NCBI RefSeq assembly: GCF_003515775.1
Contig: NZ_QWEI01000002.1
Span: forward strand, 372,001-436,000
Length of the DNA stretch: 64,000 bases
Source of the DNA: Ureibacillus yapensis
GTDB taxonomy: Bacteria; Bacillota; Bacilli; Bacillales_A; Planococcaceae
Reading direction: 5' to 3'
Position numbers and translations under genes: made by a program. The notes beneath the pieces were generated by a model. That model was not told the origin of the DNA and searched no databases. It saw only the letters and a list, made by a program, of their open reading frames with translations. Below are positions 46,081-57,175 of this stretch, in pieces (positions within the stretch are counted from its first letter, which is position 1; each line of letters opens with the position of its first letter).

Positions 46081-47037
46081 TTACAATTCTTGATCGCTGT
46101 ATGCATGGATGATTTTGGCAACAAGCGGATGGCGAACTACATCTCCCGCCTCCAGCATTTTGAATTGAATATCTTTCACATATTTTAAGCTTCGCTCGGC
46201 AATAATTAATCCCGATTCTGTATTTTTCGGTAAATCAATCTGTGATTTATCGCCGGTAATCACCATTTTGGAGCCAAAACCCAACCGCGTTAAAAACATT
46301 TTCATTTGTGCATGCGTTGTATTTTGGGCTTCATCGAGAATGACGAATGCATCGTCCAATGTTCGGCCGCGCATATATGCCAGCGGTGCAATTTCGATTG
46401 TCCCGCGCTCAATTAAGCGCTGTGTTTGTTCTTGTCCGTATATATCATGCAAGGCATCATAAAGGGGCCTTAAATATGGATCCACCTTTTCTTTTAAATC
46501 GCCAGGCAAAAACCCTAAAGATTCTCCAGCTTCCACTGCAGGTCTTGTTAAAATAATTCGTTTAACATGTCCGTTCTTCAGAGCCTGCGTGGCCATTACT
46601 ACCGCCAAATAAGTTTTACCGGTACCTGCTGGCCCAATGCCAAATACGAGGTCGTGGTGACGAATGGCTTTTATGTACTCCCGCTGGCCAATCGTTTTCG
46701 CACGGATGGGCTTCCCTTTATAATTTCGAGCAATTTCTTCATCATATAATTCAGCAAAATATTCGATTGTCCCTTTATTTACCATTTCGATTGCTGTAGC
46801 AACATCACGCAAATCAATATTTACACCTTTGCGAATTACCTTTAAGAGCGCATGCAGCAAATCCCTCGCCTGTTGCTTTTGGGGTTCGGGTCCTGCGATT
46901 TGAATTACTGCACCGCGAGTGATAATTTGAACCTGGAATGTCTCTTCAATCAGCTTTATGTTCGCATCCGACATTCCAAGAAGCATGACTGCTTCATTAG
47001 GGTTTTCAACTTGTAATTCTGATAATTGTTCTGACAT
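46081..47037 (-). CDS. phoH: PhoH-like ATPase
   Basis: 318 residues. An N-terminal KH-like part (about 20-90) is followed by a P-loop ATPase: GIGPAGTGKTYLAV (Walker A, near 137), DEAQNTTHAQMKMFLTRLG (Walker B) and ITGDKSQIDLP. Probably an RNA helicase-like factor acting with YbeY. AAGGAG precedes the ATG. Four bases separate it from yqfD. Confidence 0.94.
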   Translation of the reverse strand: MSEQLSELQVENPNEAVMLLGMSDANIKLIEETFQVQIITRGAVIQIAGPEPQKQQARDLLHALLKVIRKGVNIDLRDVATAIEMVNKGTIEYFAELYDEEIARNYKGKPIRAKTIGQREYIKAIRHHDLVFGIGPAGTGKTYLAVVMATQALKNGHVKRIILTRPAVEAGESLGFLPGDLKEKVDPYLRPLYDALHDIYGQEQTQRLIERGTIEIAPLAYMRGRTLDDAFVILDEAQNTTHAQMKMFLTRLGFGSKMVITGDKSQIDLPKNTESGLIIAERSLKYVKDIQFKMLEAGDVVRHPLVAKIIHAYSDQEL

Positions 47038-47040
47038 AAA

Positions 47041-48165
47041 TCAATCTCCTTGGTCAATTGGGTAGTTTTCTGCAATATTTTCATTTACCAAAAATAAGAC
47101 TTTCCCTTTCACTTTATCATCATCGAATGAAACGTGCAAAACGTTTTCCTTTTTTATAATCGTTTTGGGCGGCAAAGATTTTAAAATTTTTTCGTGCAAT
47201 AGAGGCAAAATAAACGATTCGATTTGCTCTTCGGTGATTTCTTGCGTCACTGTGCTGTACTTTTGAACTGCTGTGATTTCGACAAAACTTGAAAGCCATA
47301 CCGGTAAATCGACCTTTTGAAACGATTTTCCCTGCTCCTTTTCTTCGTTTAATTTGAAATCAAATACCCATTCCCTGGAATTGGCTGAAATATATTGAAC
47401 TTGCTTAGGAATGGCAAACTCTGTTTCGAGCCAGTAATCCGCATAAACGCCACCTTCAGCACCTACAACAACAGACTTGTCTCCTACTGTTATTACCCCT
47501 GAAACAAGCGTATCGCCTTTATATACCGTCGTATTCGGCAATACACGGCGTTCCCCGCTCGAAATATCAAAGTGTGTAACAACACCGCTTTTAGCAGCAA
47601 TTAAATGATTCTTCTCCTTGCTTATATTATTTTTATTGTCAGTAATAGGAGCCATTTGGGGAATGATTGTCATGCTGCTGCCTTTTTTCAGAATATGCAC
47701 CCACGACAAATCCCTTAATTCCTCCATGATGGTTTGGCGGATGACAAAATCAGACTGTACTTTCCCTTTTAAGATTGGTTGTTCCAAAGCCAGTTTTTCT
47801 TGAATCACATTTTCCACCGCAACTCGCAGTTCAGGCGTTTCTGCCTCCACATTAATATCCCACATTAGCTGGGAGCCGATCATCGGGAACAGAATGAGGA
47901 GAAGCAAGCCAATAGCTGTCCAACTATTTTTCTGGAAAATCCGCGACACTTGCATATAGCGTATTTTCATTCTTACACGATACTTTTTTCGGGATGCCCG
48001 AAGGACTTTTAAATCTTTTCGTGCAATCTCAAAGTGTATGTTTTTTTCATGATGTTTTAAATTTCTGATTTTTATTCCTTTTACATGCAAGTTTTGAATA
48101 AAGGCATGGGCTCCATTGCTCTGGACAATCGTAATTTCGACAGGGCGATTATCAAACTTTTCCAT
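47041..48165 (-). CDS. yqfD: sporulation protein YqfD
   Basis: 374 residues with one membrane helix (about 90-110, NSWTAIGLLLLILFPMIGS) between a basic N-terminal domain and a large domain probably on the outer side, containing YKGDTLVSGVITVG and a wall-facing POTRA-like start. In B. subtilis it is a mother-cell sporulation gene next to yqfC. I start at the second ATG of ATGATTATG, seven bases behind AGGTG. The start overlaps the yqfC end by 14 bp. Confidence 0.9.
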   Translation of the reverse strand: MEKFDNRPVEITIVQSNGAHAFIQNLHVKGIKIRNLKHHEKNIHFEIARKDLKVLRASRKKYRVRMKIRYMQVSRIFQKNSWTAIGLLLLILFPMIGSQLMWDINVEAETPELRVAVENVIQEKLALEQPILKGKVQSDFVIRQTIMEELRDLSWVHILKKGSSMTIIPQMAPITDNKNNISKEKNHLIAAKSGVVTHFDISSGERRVLPNTTVYKGDTLVSGVITVGDKSVVVGAEGGVYADYWLETEFAIPKQVQYISANSREWVFDFKLNEEKEQGKSFQKVDLPVWLSSFVEITAVQKYSTVTQEITEEQIESFILPLLHEKILKSLPPKTIIKKENVLHVSFDDDKVKGKVLFLVNENIAENYPIDQGD

Positions 48166-48403
48166 AATCATTCACCTGTCTTTTCATTTCAATCAATAAT
48201 AAGTTTTCTACATGCAGTATAAATTCTTCCTCTTTCATCACATCTATATGTACACGATTTGCCTTTATTAAAAATGAAAAATTTTCATATATAAACGAGC
48301 AATGCCCTTCCGAAGCTTCCAAAAACTTATAGGTGCCAATCAAGCGAAGTTGGCTGCTATTTACAATTTCAATTAATGGGTCTGTCTGGAATAATTTTTT
48401 CAA
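48152..48403 (-). CDS. yqfC: sporulation protein YqfC (YabP/YqfC family)
   Basis: 83 residues of the YabP/YqfC family (IEIVNSSQLRLIGTYKFLEA...; FLIKANRVHIDVM). I start at TTG 48401-48403, ten bases after AAAGGGGG. An in-frame ATG seven codons earlier would sit upstream of that ribosome site. The same AAAGGGGGC arm closes a terminator-like hairpin, so start selection and structure are connected. The gene is coupled to yqfD by a 14-bp overlap. Confidence 0.85.
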   Translation of the reverse strand: MKKLFQTDPLIEIVNSSQLRLIGTYKFLEASEGHCSFIYENFSFLIKANRVHIDVMKEEEFILHVENLLLIEMKRQVNDYGKV

Positions 48404-48450
48404 ATAAAAAGCCCCCTTTCGCATAAGTATATGCTTTAAGAAAGGGGGGC
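48404..48450 (-). terminator. Terminator-like hairpin whose 3' arm is the yqfC ribosome site
   Basis: On the minus strand GCCCCCCTTTC (48450-48440) pairs with GAAAGGGGGC (48420-48411), with an inner GCATA/TATGC stem, followed by TTTTTAT. It could end transcription from floA and at the same time hide the yqfC Shine-Dalgarno. Confidence 0.78.
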
Positions 48451-48539
48451 ATGTGTAAATTATTAAGTTGACAATGTGTCAGATGCGCCTTGGCGTATTT
48501 GTGAACTTCACTAAGTCAATGAAGCTAATCCACCTGCCG

Positions 48540-49004
48540 CTATTTTCGTTTCGCTTTTGGCGGAGCCAGAATCTCGGAAGTAATCACTGCTTGCACCAAT
48601 GCACGTCGATTAGCAGGAATCAAACTGTCAATGTCATTCAACTTCATATGATCATTCTCTGCATTGGAATTGATTCTTCCACCCAAGCGAGCCGTCGAAC
48701 GATTTTCATTCAATGATGCTCTTTCAGTCGATTTTGAAGGTATTGTTTCAACCTCTTTCTCTGTTTCTTGCTCGGAAGATACACGACTGTCCGAAGATTT
48801 GAGTGATTTTCCATTCAGTTGCTGAAAGACTTCATTAGCAAAATCCTCAAGACTGCGGGGCCCATTCTTTTTTTGACGTTCACCTGGTACATCAAAAGTT
48901 TGCTTTGAGGGCTGATTATTAAATGGCGGCATTGTTTTTTGATGTTCATTTTTCTTTTTGGTGCTATTGATGATTGAACTTATAATAAATAAGACAACCA
49001 TCAT
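48540..49004 (-). CDS. YqfB-like membrane-anchored protein of the floA-yqfC interval
   Basis: 154 residues: a single N-terminal membrane helix (MMVVLFIISSIIN), a long polar, probably disordered middle, and a conserved-looking end RRALVQAVITSEILAPPKAKRK. That C-terminal pattern is frequent in proteins encoded beside floA in Firmicutes. I start at the ATG pair at 49004, behind GGAAGGG; a GTG five codons earlier overlaps that site. Function unknown; co-localisation with FloA membrane assemblies is an inference from position. Confidence 0.72.
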   Translation of the reverse strand: MMVVLFIISSIINSTKKKNEHQKTMPPFNNQPSKQTFDVPGERQKKNGPRSLEDFANEVFQQLNGKSLKSSDSRVSSEQETEKEVETIPSKSTERASLNENRSTARLGGRINSNAENDHMKLNDIDSLIPANRRALVQAVITSEILAPPKAKRK

Positions 49005-49054
49005 GATAATCCCTTCCACTTAGTCGACACTCCCTTCTTCAGGTGTGCATGCCT

Positions 49055-50053
49055 TTATTTTTTCGTTCCATCCTGTTTATCATTCGTTACTTTTGAAATG
49101 GAATCTCTCATGGAAGTGTCTGCCTGGATATTTTTGTAGTTCATATAATCCATAATCCCAAAGTTGCCTGAGCGCAGCGCCTCTGCCATTGCCATCGGAA
49201 CTTCGGCTTCCGCTTCCACTACTTTCGCTTTCATTTCCTGAACTTTTGCAACCATCTCTTGTTCTTCCGCTACGGCCATTGCACGGCGTTCTTCCGCTTT
49301 GGCTTGGGCGATATTTTTATCCGCCTGCGCTTGCTCGATTTGCAACTCTGCACCGATATTTTTCCCAACGTCAACGTCTGCAATGTCAATAGAAAGAATC
49401 TCGAAGGCCGTTCCGGAATCCAATCCCTTGGAAAGAACAGTTTGTGAGATTAAATCCGGGTTCTCCAACACTTTTGAATGGCTGTCGGAACTACCAATCG
49501 TGGATACAATCCCCTCGCCTACACGAGCGATGATTGTATCTTCCCCTGCACCACCGACTAATCGGTGCAAGTTCGCACGAACCGTAATCCGTGCTTTCGC
49601 TTTCACTTCAATCCCGTTAATAGCCACACCGGCGATAAATGGTGTTTCGATTACTTTTGGGTTAACGGACATTTGTACGGCCTCCAAAACATCACGGCCA
49701 GCCAAATCGATGGCTGCTGCGCGTTCAAATGTCAACTCGATATTGGCGCGGTGGGCTGCAATCAAGGCGTTTACTACCCGGTCCACATTCCCGCCTGCTA
49801 AATAGTGGGACTCGAGTTGATTAATGGTTACTTCCAAACCTGCTTTATGTGCCTTAATCAAAGGATTGACAACCCGCGCAGGAATAACTCTTCGCAGCCT
49901 CATCCCGATTAATGTGAAAATACTTACCCGAACTCCAGCTGCCAATGCGCTGATCCACAGAGCTACCGGTACAACCGTTAAAATAACTGCCAGCACAATA
50001 ACGATCAAGACAATCGTTACGATTAAACTAATTGCTGCTGCATCAAAAACCAT
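49055..50053 (-). CDS. floA: flotillin-like protein FloA
   Basis: 332 residues: N-terminal membrane hairpin (about 5-50), PHB/SPFH domain (about 60-240), and a coiled-coil region rich in Ala/Glu/Lys ([20 protein letters not shown], about 235-300). FloA forms membrane microdomains. The nfeD-type gene lies immediately upstream (two bases apart), the standard pairing for flotillin-like proteins (yqeZ-yqfA). Confidence 0.95.
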   Translation of the reverse strand: MVFDAAAISLIVTIVLIVIVLAVILTVVPVALWISALAAGVRVSIFTLIGMRLRRVIPARVVNPLIKAHKAGLEVTINQLESHYLAGGNVDRVVNALIAAHRANIELTFERAAAIDLAGRDVLEAVQMSVNPKVIETPFIAGVAINGIEVKAKARITVRANLHRLVGGAGEDTIIARVGEGIVSTIGSSDSHSKVLENPDLISQTVLSKGLDSGTAFEILSIDIADVDVGKNIGAELQIEQAQADKNIAQAKAEERRAMAVAEEQEMVAKVQEMKAKVVEAEAEVPMAMAEALRSGNFGIMDYMNYKNIQADTSMRDSISKVTNDKQDGTKK

Positions 50054-50055
50054 GC

Positions 50056-51381
50056 CTATTCCACTCCTTTTTTAATTTCTCTCACGACAATTCGTGAACC
50101 TTCCACTTGAACTACTTCTACTTTTTTATTGTTTTCAATATAAATTCCTTCCGACACTGCATCGATTCGCTCATTTCCAATAATGACCGCACCAGCAGGA
50201 CGGAGGGGTGTCACGGAATCTCCAACTTTGCCCAATAGGTCGATTCGATTGATATTCGAAACATATCCTTCTTCAGTAGTTGTTGCATCACGCAAAATAA
50301 GCTTATTAAAAAGATAAAGATTTTTTCCGAAGAACTTCATAATTATCACCATTCCTATAGTTGCAATAAACACGGCGATTAAAATGGAATATGCCATATG
50401 AACCACACTTTCCCCTGCGAATAATAAACTGATTAGCATCAATCCTCCACCAATTATCCCAACAATACCTCCTGGGATAAACAACTCTGCCAGAATGAGT
50501 GCAAATCCTATAATGAAGACAACGACCGATTCGTATCCGGCAAAGCCCGCAATGGTGTGACCAAAGAAGAATAGGGCAAATGACGCCAGACCAATGATAC
50601 CCGGAAAGCCAAATCCTGGGGAAAATAATTCCATTACCAAGCCGAAGCAGCCAATTGTCAATAACAACGTAACAACAAGCGGATTTGTAATAAACCGGGC
50701 GAGTTTTTCCGCAAATGTCGGTTCTACTGAAACTACTTCACTGTCAGATAGATTTAATTTATTCAGCAGTTCGTCCAGATTGGATACTGTCCCTTCTGAA
50801 TAGCCAACTTCCAGTGCTTCTTCGGCGGATAAAGTTAAAAGTTTTCCTTCCGGAGCCCTGTATTTTGGAAGGTTCACCGACGAATCTGCCATTGCCTGTG
50901 CAAAGATTGGATTTCTATCCTTTGCCTCGGCCGCAGCTTCCATTGCACCAATCCAGGCACTGTTGGCTTTTTCTCCGGCCGCATTTCCCGCACCGTCGAT
51001 AATGGCTGCAGCACCGATTGTAGCATTGGGAACCATATAGATTTCTTTGGCATGCAGCGCTATATAGGCTCCTGCTGAAAGGGCTTTCGAGTTAATGAAA
51101 GCAATGACATCAATTGGTTGTTTATCAATTAATTTACCAATCTCATCTGCGGATGTCACATACCCACCAGGTGTATGTATTTCTAGTATGATTTTTTCGG
51201 CACCTTGTTCTTTCGCTTCATTGAATGCCCTTTCAAGAAAGGCTTTTAACCCGTCTTCCACTTCATTTTCAAGCGGAACATGATACACCTTTCCGCTGGC
51301 CTGAACAGATAAGATTGGAAGCAGCAAGGAAATTGATATCAAACAAAGAAGCATCCAACTAAACAAACGTATTTTCTTCAT
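50056..51381 (-). CDS. yqeZ: NfeD-family membrane serine protease homologue (YqeZ)
   Basis: 441 residues. Signal or anchor helix at 1-28; a ClpP-like protease domain with [18 protein letters not shown] and the serine region [12 protein letters not shown] (near 103); four to five membrane helices (about 230-370); and a C-terminal NfeD OB-fold ([16 protein letters not shown]). The long NfeD type is coupled with flotillins. It is the first gene of nfeD-floA-yqfB-like-yqfC-yqfD. Confidence 0.93.
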   Translation of the reverse strand: MKKIRLFSWMLLCLISISLLLPILSVQASGKVYHVPLENEVEDGLKAFLERAFNEAKEQGAEKIILEIHTPGGYVTSADEIGKLIDKQPIDVIAFINSKALSAGAYIALHAKEIYMVPNATIGAAAIIDGAGNAAGEKANSAWIGAMEAAAEAKDRNPIFAQAMADSSVNLPKYRAPEGKLLTLSAEEALEVGYSEGTVSNLDELLNKLNLSDSEVVSVEPTFAEKLARFITNPLVVTLLLTIGCFGLVMELFSPGFGFPGIIGLASFALFFFGHTIAGFAGYESVVVFIIGFALILAELFIPGGIVGIIGGGLMLISLLFAGESVVHMAYSILIAVFIATIGMVIIMKFFGKNLYLFNKLILRDATTTEEGYVSNINRIDLLGKVGDSVTPLRPAGAVIIGNERIDAVSEGIYIENNKKVEVVQVEGSRIVVREIKKGVE

Positions 51382-51557
51382 TTTCTACCCTCCTTTATCG
51401 TAGACAAGACCTTAAAAAACTTTTCACAGAGTACTTAGTAAAGAATACGGATGAACCATCAAAAAAGATTCAAAAAAATCTATTATTTATATTTTACCCC
51501 AATAAGTATTTAAAAAAAGGAATGAGTGCAAATGTTACCAATTTTCCATCTTAAAAA

Positions 51558-51597
51558 TGTAAAATACCCTAGTATTTGAGAACAAATACTAGGGTAT
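51558..51597 (-). terminator. Terminator of rpsU
   Basis: ATACCCTAGTATTT (51564-51577) and AAATACTAGGGTAT (51583-51596), a perfect 14-bp stem. On the minus strand it is followed by TTTACATTTTT. Confidence 0.85.
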
Positions 51598-51661
51598 ATC
51601 AGTTTTTTACCTTTGTTGAATCATAAAATTGCGTGTTATGAACGTAGGGATTGATAGGAAA

Positions 51662-51835
51662 TTACCACTTACGTTTACGTGCAGCTTCTGATTTCTTTTT
51701 ACGTTTTACGCTCGGTTTTTCGTAAAATTCGCGTTTTCTAACTTCTTGAATAGTACCACTTTTAGATACAGTACGTTTGAAGCGGCGAAGAGCATCTTCA
51801 AGCGATTCGTTTTTTCTAACGACAGTTTTTGACAT
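51662..51835 (-). CDS. rpsU: 30S ribosomal protein S21
   Basis: 57 residues, highly basic: [20 protein letters not shown], then [19 protein letters not shown] and an arginine/lysine tail. S21 sits near the 3' end of 16S rRNA. The ATG at 51835 is preceded by GGAGGGAGGG; eight codons upstream belong to the leader. It is a single-gene unit with its own terminator. Confidence 0.97.
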   Translation of the reverse strand: MSKTVVRKNESLEDALRRFKRTVSKSGTIQEVRKREFYEKPSVKRKKKSEAARKRKW

Positions 51836-51944
51836 CTCTCTTTCCCTCCCTCCGAACACACGTCAATACACAATCAACATATGTTAGTTGTGTACTAAAG
51901 AATTATAACGTATTGTCCCAAATGAGTCAATACATAGAATAAAA

Positions 51945-52613
51945 TTAATAATTAGAATCCGAAATTAATCCATTCATGATGGCTACACCAGAGCTTGCAC
52001 CAATACGGGAAGCACCGGCTTCAATCATTTTCTTCATATCTTCAAGGCTTCTTACACCGCCGGATGCTTTTACACCGATATCCGCTCCAACCGTTTTTCT
52101 CATTAAGGCAACATCTTCAGCAGTTGCACCGCCTGTTGAGAAACCGGTAGACGTTTTAACAAAGTTTGCACCAGCTTCCACAGATAATTCACATGCTTTC
52201 ACTTTTTCATCATCCGTTAAAAGGCAAGTTTCAATAATCACTTTTACCAATGTACCATTTGCAGCGTCTACCACCGCTTTGATATCTTCGCGAACTAGAT
52301 CATATTGTTGATCTTTTAGTGCGCCGATATTGATGACCATATCAATTTCCTGTGCACCGTTTTCAATCGCATTTTTTGTTTCAAAAGCCTTTACTTCCGA
52401 TGTTGTAGCACCTAGCGGAAAACCAATTACTGTACAAACTTTGACGTTTGAACCTGCTAGCAGCTGTGCGGAATTTTTCACCCATGTTGGATTAACGCAA
52501 ACAGATGCAAATTCATATTTTTTTGCTTCTTCACATAATTTTTCAATTTGATTTTTTGTCGTTTCAGGTTTTAGCAATGTATGATCAATCATTGCTGCAT
52601 AGTTTTGAGCCAT
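51945..52613 (-). CDS. deoC: deoxyribose-phosphate aldolase
   Basis: 222 residues, TIM barrel. Schiff-base lysine in [12 protein letters not shown] (near 151), with supporting [10 protein letters not shown] and VIIETCLL. It cleaves deoxyribose-5-phosphate to acetaldehyde and glyceraldehyde-3-phosphate. I start at [17 protein letters not shown] behind AAAGGGAG; the open frame extends 43 codons upstream without family similarity. No other deo genes are nearby. Confidence 0.96.
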   Translation of the reverse strand: MAQNYAAMIDHTLLKPETTKNQIEKLCEEAKKYEFASVCVNPTWVKNSAQLLAGSNVKVCTVIGFPLGATTSEVKAFETKNAIENGAQEIDMVINIGALKDQQYDLVREDIKAVVDAANGTLVKVIIETCLLTDDEKVKACELSVEAGANFVKTSTGFSTGGATAEDVALMRKTVGADIGVKASGGVRSLEDMKKMIEAGASRIGASSGVAIMNGLISDSNY

Positions 52614-52730
52614 AAAATTACTCCCTTTATAAGTTGTACGTACCTCTACCATAATACCATTAAACGCAATCGTTGTGAAATGACAAACTATTTGATAAAT
52701 AAACTTGCTGTCTGTTGCACTGAATGGACT

Positions 52731-52760
52731 CAAAAAAACCATCCGAAAGTTCGGATGGTT
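52731..52760 (-). terminator. Terminator of mtaB
   Basis: AACCATCCGA and TCGGATGGTT, with seven A on the left giving the U-tract on the minus strand. Confidence 0.92.
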
Positions 52761-54096
52761 AAACTAGAGCCTGTTCTTCCAATACACGTACAAATTGACC
52801 TTCACAATGTGGATAGCCTGCTTTGTTGATTTTTACTTTTACTAGTTTTCCAATCATTTCTTCCGTACCTTCAATGACCACGCGTAAATAGTTATCTGTG
52901 TATCCTACAAATAGATTCTCTTGATCCGATTCTTTGTAGTGTTCTTCAGGGATAATCTCCAATACTTCTCCTTCAAAACGAGAAGCGTATTCTTTGGCCA
53001 ATTGATCATTCAATGCAAGCAATCGATGAACGCGTTCATTTTTTACATTTTCGTCAATTTGATCTTCCATTCTTGCCGCCGGTGTACCAGTACGTTTGGA
53101 GAATGGGAAAACGTGCAGTTCCGCAAATTGATGCTTTGCAATAAAGTTGTATGTTTCCATGAACTCTTCTTCCGTTTCTCCCGGGAAACCAACAATAACA
53201 TCTGAAGTAATGGCCAAATCCGGCAATGCTTCATTCAAGCGCGCCAAACGTTCAGCAAAGAAATCCATTGTATATTTACGACGCATACGTTTTAAAACTG
53301 TATCTGAACCAGATTGAATTGGAATATGCAAATGGCGCACAACAATATTCGAGTTTTTCAAAACGTCAATTACTTCGTCCGTCAATTGAGAAGCTTCAAT
53401 CGATGAAATTCGCAGGCGTTTTAATCCTTTAACATTCTCTTCAAGGTCTCGAAGCAATTGCGCCAAATTATAATCCTTGAAATCCTGGCCATACCCGCCT
53501 GTATGAATACCTGTTAAGACAATTTCAAGATAACCCGCATCTACCAATTGTTGCGCTTGGCGAATCACCTCTTGTGGATCACGTGAACGCATTAATCCGC
53601 GAGCCCATGGAATGATGCAGAAAGTACAGAAATTGTTGCATCCTTCCTGGATTTTTAAAGAGGCACGTGTACGGTCTGTAAAATAAGGTACGTCCAACTC
53701 TTCATATACGCGATTTTTCATAATATTACCTACCGCATTGATCGGTTGGCGTTCTTTTTTATATTGATCAATATAACCCAGCATCTTTTGACGATCTTGT
53801 GTTCCCACAACAATATCCACTCCGGGAATTGCCATAATTTCAGCTGGTGAAGTTTGCGCATAACATCCTGTTACACAAATCACGGCATCCGGATTTTGCC
53901 GTACCGCACGACGAATTACTTGTCTCGATTTTTTATCACCTGTATTTGTAACGGTACATGTATTAATTACATAAACGTCCGCTTGATGCTCAAATTCCGT
54001 ACGTTCATATCCTTGTTCTTTAAATAGCTGCCAAATGCTTTCTGTTTCATAATGGTTCACTTTGCAGCCTAATGTATGAAAAGCCACGGTTGACAC
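52759..54096 (-). CDS. mtaB: tRNA N6-threonylcarbamoyladenosine (t6A37) methylthiotransferase MtaB
   Basis: 445 residues. N-terminal cluster cysteines in [17 protein letters not shown] and VTGCYAQ; radical-SAM cysteines in [16 protein letters not shown] (near 145); C-terminal TRAM domain (about 375-445). It converts t6A to ms2t6A at position 37 of ANN-decoding tRNAs. The start is GTG behind AGAGGTG. It follows rsmE by 15 bp. Confidence 0.95.
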   Translation of the reverse strand: MSTVAFHTLGCKVNHYETESIWQLFKEQGYERTEFEHQADVYVINTCTVTNTGDKKSRQVIRRAVRQNPDAVICVTGCYAQTSPAEIMAIPGVDIVVGTQDRQKMLGYIDQYKKERQPINAVGNIMKNRVYEELDVPYFTDRTRASLKIQEGCNNFCTFCIIPWARGLMRSRDPQEVIRQAQQLVDAGYLEIVLTGIHTGGYGQDFKDYNLAQLLRDLEENVKGLKRLRISSIEASQLTDEVIDVLKNSNIVVRHLHIPIQSGSDTVLKRMRRKYTMDFFAERLARLNEALPDLAITSDVIVGFPGETEEEFMETYNFIAKHQFAELHVFPFSKRTGTPAARMEDQIDENVKNERVHRLLALNDQLAKEYASRFEGEVLEIIPEEHYKESDQENLFVGYTDNYLRVVIEGTEEMIGKLVKVKINKAGYPHCEGQFVRVLEEQALV

Positions 54097-54111
54097 CGGC
54101 TAACACCTCTT

Positions 54112-54855
54112 TCATTCAAATTCATAAGATATCGCAGCCAGCGCATATAAAGGCGCTGTTTCTGCCCGTAATATTCTAGGCCCCAGAGACATTATTTGCG
54201 CACCTGCTTCTATCAAGCTTTTTGCTTCGTTGCGGGAAATTCCGCCTTCTGGTCCGAAAATTAATAAAATCGACTTCGATTCATTATCATACACTTTTTT
54301 TAATTTATCCGCAAATCTTGTTCGGTTTTCTTTCTTTGCATCTTCTTCATCTGCCACAAATACCGCATCATAACTTGGCAATAGTGCCAGTAATTTGTTA
54401 AACGATAAAGGGAGACCAATCTTTGGAATATGTGTTCGATGCGATTGCTCTGCAGCTTCCTGTGCGATTTTTTGCAAACGCTCTATTTTTTTTTCGCTTT
54501 TTTTCTCATCCCATTTAACAATCGATCGTTCTGCACTAAAAGGAATTAACGCATGCATGCCAAGCTCAGTCCCTTTTTGTGCGATGAGTTCAAATTTATC
54601 GCCCTTGGGCAACCCACATGCAATATCCACTTTAATCGGCATTTCAGGGGATGGTATCGTCTTTCCTGTTTGCTTTACGACAACTTCTTGGCCAATTGAA
54701 ATGATTTCGCATATATAAGCCGTATGATCATGCACGACGACGACTTCCTCGCCGATGTCCATCCTCATTACTTTTGAAATATGGCGGGCATTTTCACCCA
54801 TGATTGTTATTTCACTTAGTTCATTAAATGATTCTTCTACAAAATATCGTTGCAT
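54112..54855 (-). CDS. rsmE: 16S rRNA (uracil(1498)-N3)-methyltransferase
   Basis: 247 residues: N-terminal PUA-like domain (about 1-70) and a SPOUT methyltransferase domain with a knot motif: IFGPEGGISRNEAKSL and LGPRILRAETAPLYAL. The ATG has CCGGAGG upstream. The order prmA-rsmE-mtaB matches yqeT-yqeU-yqeV of B. subtilis. Confidence 0.95.
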   Translation of the reverse strand: MQRYFVEESFNELSEITIMGENARHISKVMRMDIGEEVVVVHDHTAYICEIISIGQEVVVKQTGKTIPSPEMPIKVDIACGLPKGDKFELIAQKGTELGMHALIPFSAERSIVKWDEKKSEKKIERLQKIAQEAAEQSHRTHIPKIGLPLSFNKLLALLPSYDAVFVADEEDAKKENRTRFADKLKKVYDNESKSILLIFGPEGGISRNEAKSLIEAGAQIMSLGPRILRAETAPLYALAAISYEFE

Positions 54856-54883
54856 ACTCTACCTCCGGCGTAATCTCACCTTT

Positions 54884-54928
54884 TTCAAAAGGACAAGGAG
54901 TTGCCCTGGGTTTCGGGACAACTCCTCG
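54884..54928 (-). terminator. Terminator between prmA and rsmE
   Basis: On the minus strand CGAGGAGTTG and CAACTCCTTG enclose an inner CCC/GGG pair and are followed by TCCTTTTTG. It lies four bases past the prmA stop, within what is otherwise an operon, so it may attenuate rather than stop transcription. Confidence 0.8.
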
Positions 54929-54931
54929 AAG

Positions 54932-55870
54932 TTATGGACGCAGTGCAATAATTGCCACCCAATCCTCCATCATTAACACTTCTTTGATAGTAAAACCAGA
55001 TTCAACCAAAGCTTGTTTGACATCTTCCTTTTTTGCATTAATAATACCGGAAGTGACAAAAACCCCTCCTGGTTTCACAATGGAGAAAGCATCATCTGTA
55101 AAGGTCATGATGACTTCGGCCAAAATATTTGCTACGACAACATCTGCTTGCCCGGTAACTGTATCCAGCAGGTTGCCTTGGTATACTTCTGCAATTTGCT
55201 GCACTTTGTTATGTTCAATGTTTTCTTTGGCTGATTTTACGGCTACCGGGTCCAAATCAAGCGCATGTACTTTTTTCGCACCCAGCATTGCTGCTGCGAT
55301 GGATAAGACACCCGAACCTGTCCCCACATCAACAACAAAATCGCCTTGCTTCACTACTTTTTCCAATGCTTGAAGACACATAACCGTTGTGGGGTGCGTG
55401 CCTGTTCCAAAAGCCATGCCAGGATCAAGTTCAATAATCAGTTCATCAGTATTCACTGGTGTATATTCTTCCCAAGTCGGCACGATTGTAAAACGTTCCG
55501 AAATTTTCACCGGATGATAATATTGTTTCCATGCAGTAGCCCAATCTTCTTCATTCACTTCCGTAATTGAGAAAAGATTGTCACCCAAATTAATATCAAA
55601 ATTTTCTAGATTCGTGATTGCAAGTTTTAGTTCTTCAACAGTTTCTACTAAAAAACTGGATGCCGGCAGATAAGCTTTGACAACCACCCCGCTCGTCGGA
55701 AAATCATTTGGATCCAAATCATAGATTTCACCAAACTGATCTACTCGCTCCTTCTCCATTTCTGTTGAATCTTCAATGACAACACCGCTTGCGCCTGCTT
55801 CATGAAATATATTCGAAATTGCTTCAACCGCTTCGTTCGTTGTTAAAACCGACAATTCTGCCCATTTCAC
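54932..55870 (-). CDS. prmA: ribosomal protein L11 methyltransferase
   Basis: 312 residues. N-terminal L11-recognition domain (about 1-100) and a SAM-dependent domain with [19 protein letters not shown] (near 180), DLDPVAV and the NILAEVI catalytic strip. The start is GTG behind AAGGAGCTG. It follows dnaJ, as in the extended dnaK operon of Bacillus. Confidence 0.95.
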   Translation of the reverse strand: MKWAELSVLTTNEAVEAISNIFHEAGASGVVIEDSTEMEKERVDQFGEIYDLDPNDFPTSGVVVKAYLPASSFLVETVEELKLAITNLENFDINLGDNLFSITEVNEEDWATAWKQYYHPVKISERFTIVPTWEEYTPVNTDELIIELDPGMAFGTGTHPTTVMCLQALEKVVKQGDFVVDVGTGSGVLSIAAAMLGAKKVHALDLDPVAVKSAKENIEHNKVQQIAEVYQGNLLDTVTGQADVVVANILAEVIMTFTDDAFSIVKPGGVFVTSGIINAKKEDVKQALVESGFTIKEVLMMEDWVAIIALRP

Positions 55871-55946
55871 TTACAATCAGCTCCTTATACTTTTGATGCT
55901 AGGGAAATCAAAATGGAAGCGCCCAATTTTTTGGACGCATTCAAAA

Positions 55947-57065
55947 TTACTCGCCTTTAAAAGTTTTTTTTATTTTATCGAATAACGAACTTCCGTGTTC
56001 TTCAGGGATATCTCCGCTGATTTCCGCAAAGTCTCGCAATAATTGCTTTTGTTTTTCTGTCAACTTTGTAGGAGTCATTACTTTTACAATGACATATTGG
56101 TGACCGGTACCGTAGCCATGTACGTTTTTAACCCCTTTATCTTTAATGCGGAATTGAGCTCCCGATTGTGTACCCGCAGGTATTTTAAGTTTTACTTTGC
56201 CATGAATCGTCGGAACCTCGATTTCATCGCCAAGAGCAGCTTGCGGGAACGTTAATTTTAATTCGTAGTAAATATCGTCTCCATCGCGTTCAAAATATTC
56301 ATGATTGCGCACACTGAAGACAATATATAAATCTCCTGCCGGTCCACCGTTTATACCAGGTTCACCTTGACCGGATACACGCAATTGTTGGCCATCGTCA
56401 ACACCTGCTGGAATGGTTACTTTAATTTTTTTGCGTTTTTGGACAGTACCTGTACCGTGACATGTTGTACATTTTTCTGGAATAATCTTGCCTGTACCTC
56501 GACATGTGCTGCATGTGCGGCGGTTTACCATGCGTCCAAATGGTGTTTCGACAGTTTGGTTAACTTGCCCTGCCCCATTACACGTTGTACAAGTTTGCGG
56601 ACTCGTTCCCGGTTTTGCGCCGGATCCATGACAAGTATCACATGTTTCATCTTTTGGGATCTCTATTTCAGTTTGCTTACCAAAAACGGCATCCTCGAAC
56701 GAAATATTCATTCGATATTGAAGGTCATCGCCTTTTCTTGGAGCGTTCGGATCAGAACGACGGCCACCGCCGCCAAAGAACGAGCTGAAGATATCCTCGA
56801 AGCCGCCGAATCCAGAGCCGCCGAAACCGCCAAATCCACCTTGGTTCGGTCCTTCATGGCCAAATTGGTCATATTGCGAACGTTTTGTATCATCGCTTAA
56901 AACTTCGTACGCTTCGGCAATTTCTTTAAATTTCTCGTCTGCACCTGGCTCTTTATTAAGATCTGGGTGATATTGTTTTGAAAGTTTGCGATACGCTTTC
57001 TTTATTTCATCTTTGCTGGCGCTCTTACTAACGCCAAGCACTTCATAATAATCGCGTTTACTCAT
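55947..57065 (-). CDS. dnaJ: chaperone DnaJ
   Basis: 372 residues. J domain with HPD ([10 protein letters not shown], near 33); a Gly/Phe-rich linker (about 75-105); four zinc repeats [24 protein letters not shown] and CTTCHGTG (about 145-210); and the C-terminal client-binding domain. It stimulates DnaK ATPase. CGGAGTG precedes the ATG. Confidence 0.97.
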   Translation of the reverse strand: MSKRDYYEVLGVSKSASKDEIKKAYRKLSKQYHPDLNKEPGADEKFKEIAEAYEVLSDDTKRSQYDQFGHEGPNQGGFGGFGGSGFGGFEDIFSSFFGGGGRRSDPNAPRKGDDLQYRMNISFEDAVFGKQTEIEIPKDETCDTCHGSGAKPGTSPQTCTTCNGAGQVNQTVETPFGRMVNRRTCSTCRGTGKIIPEKCTTCHGTGTVQKRKKIKVTIPAGVDDGQQLRVSGQGEPGINGGPAGDLYIVFSVRNHEYFERDGDDIYYELKLTFPQAALGDEIEVPTIHGKVKLKIPAGTQSGAQFRIKDKGVKNVHGYGTGHQYVIVKVMTPTKLTEKQKQLLRDFAEISGDIPEEHGSSLFDKIKKTFKGE

Positions 57066-57175
57066 CGTTCACACTCCGCTCTTTTTCATAACGTCTATTT
57101 TAACATGTTCAAAAATCACTGTATATGATGAATGATTTTATTCACTTAATTTTTAAAATTGCTAAGTTTGCAATG

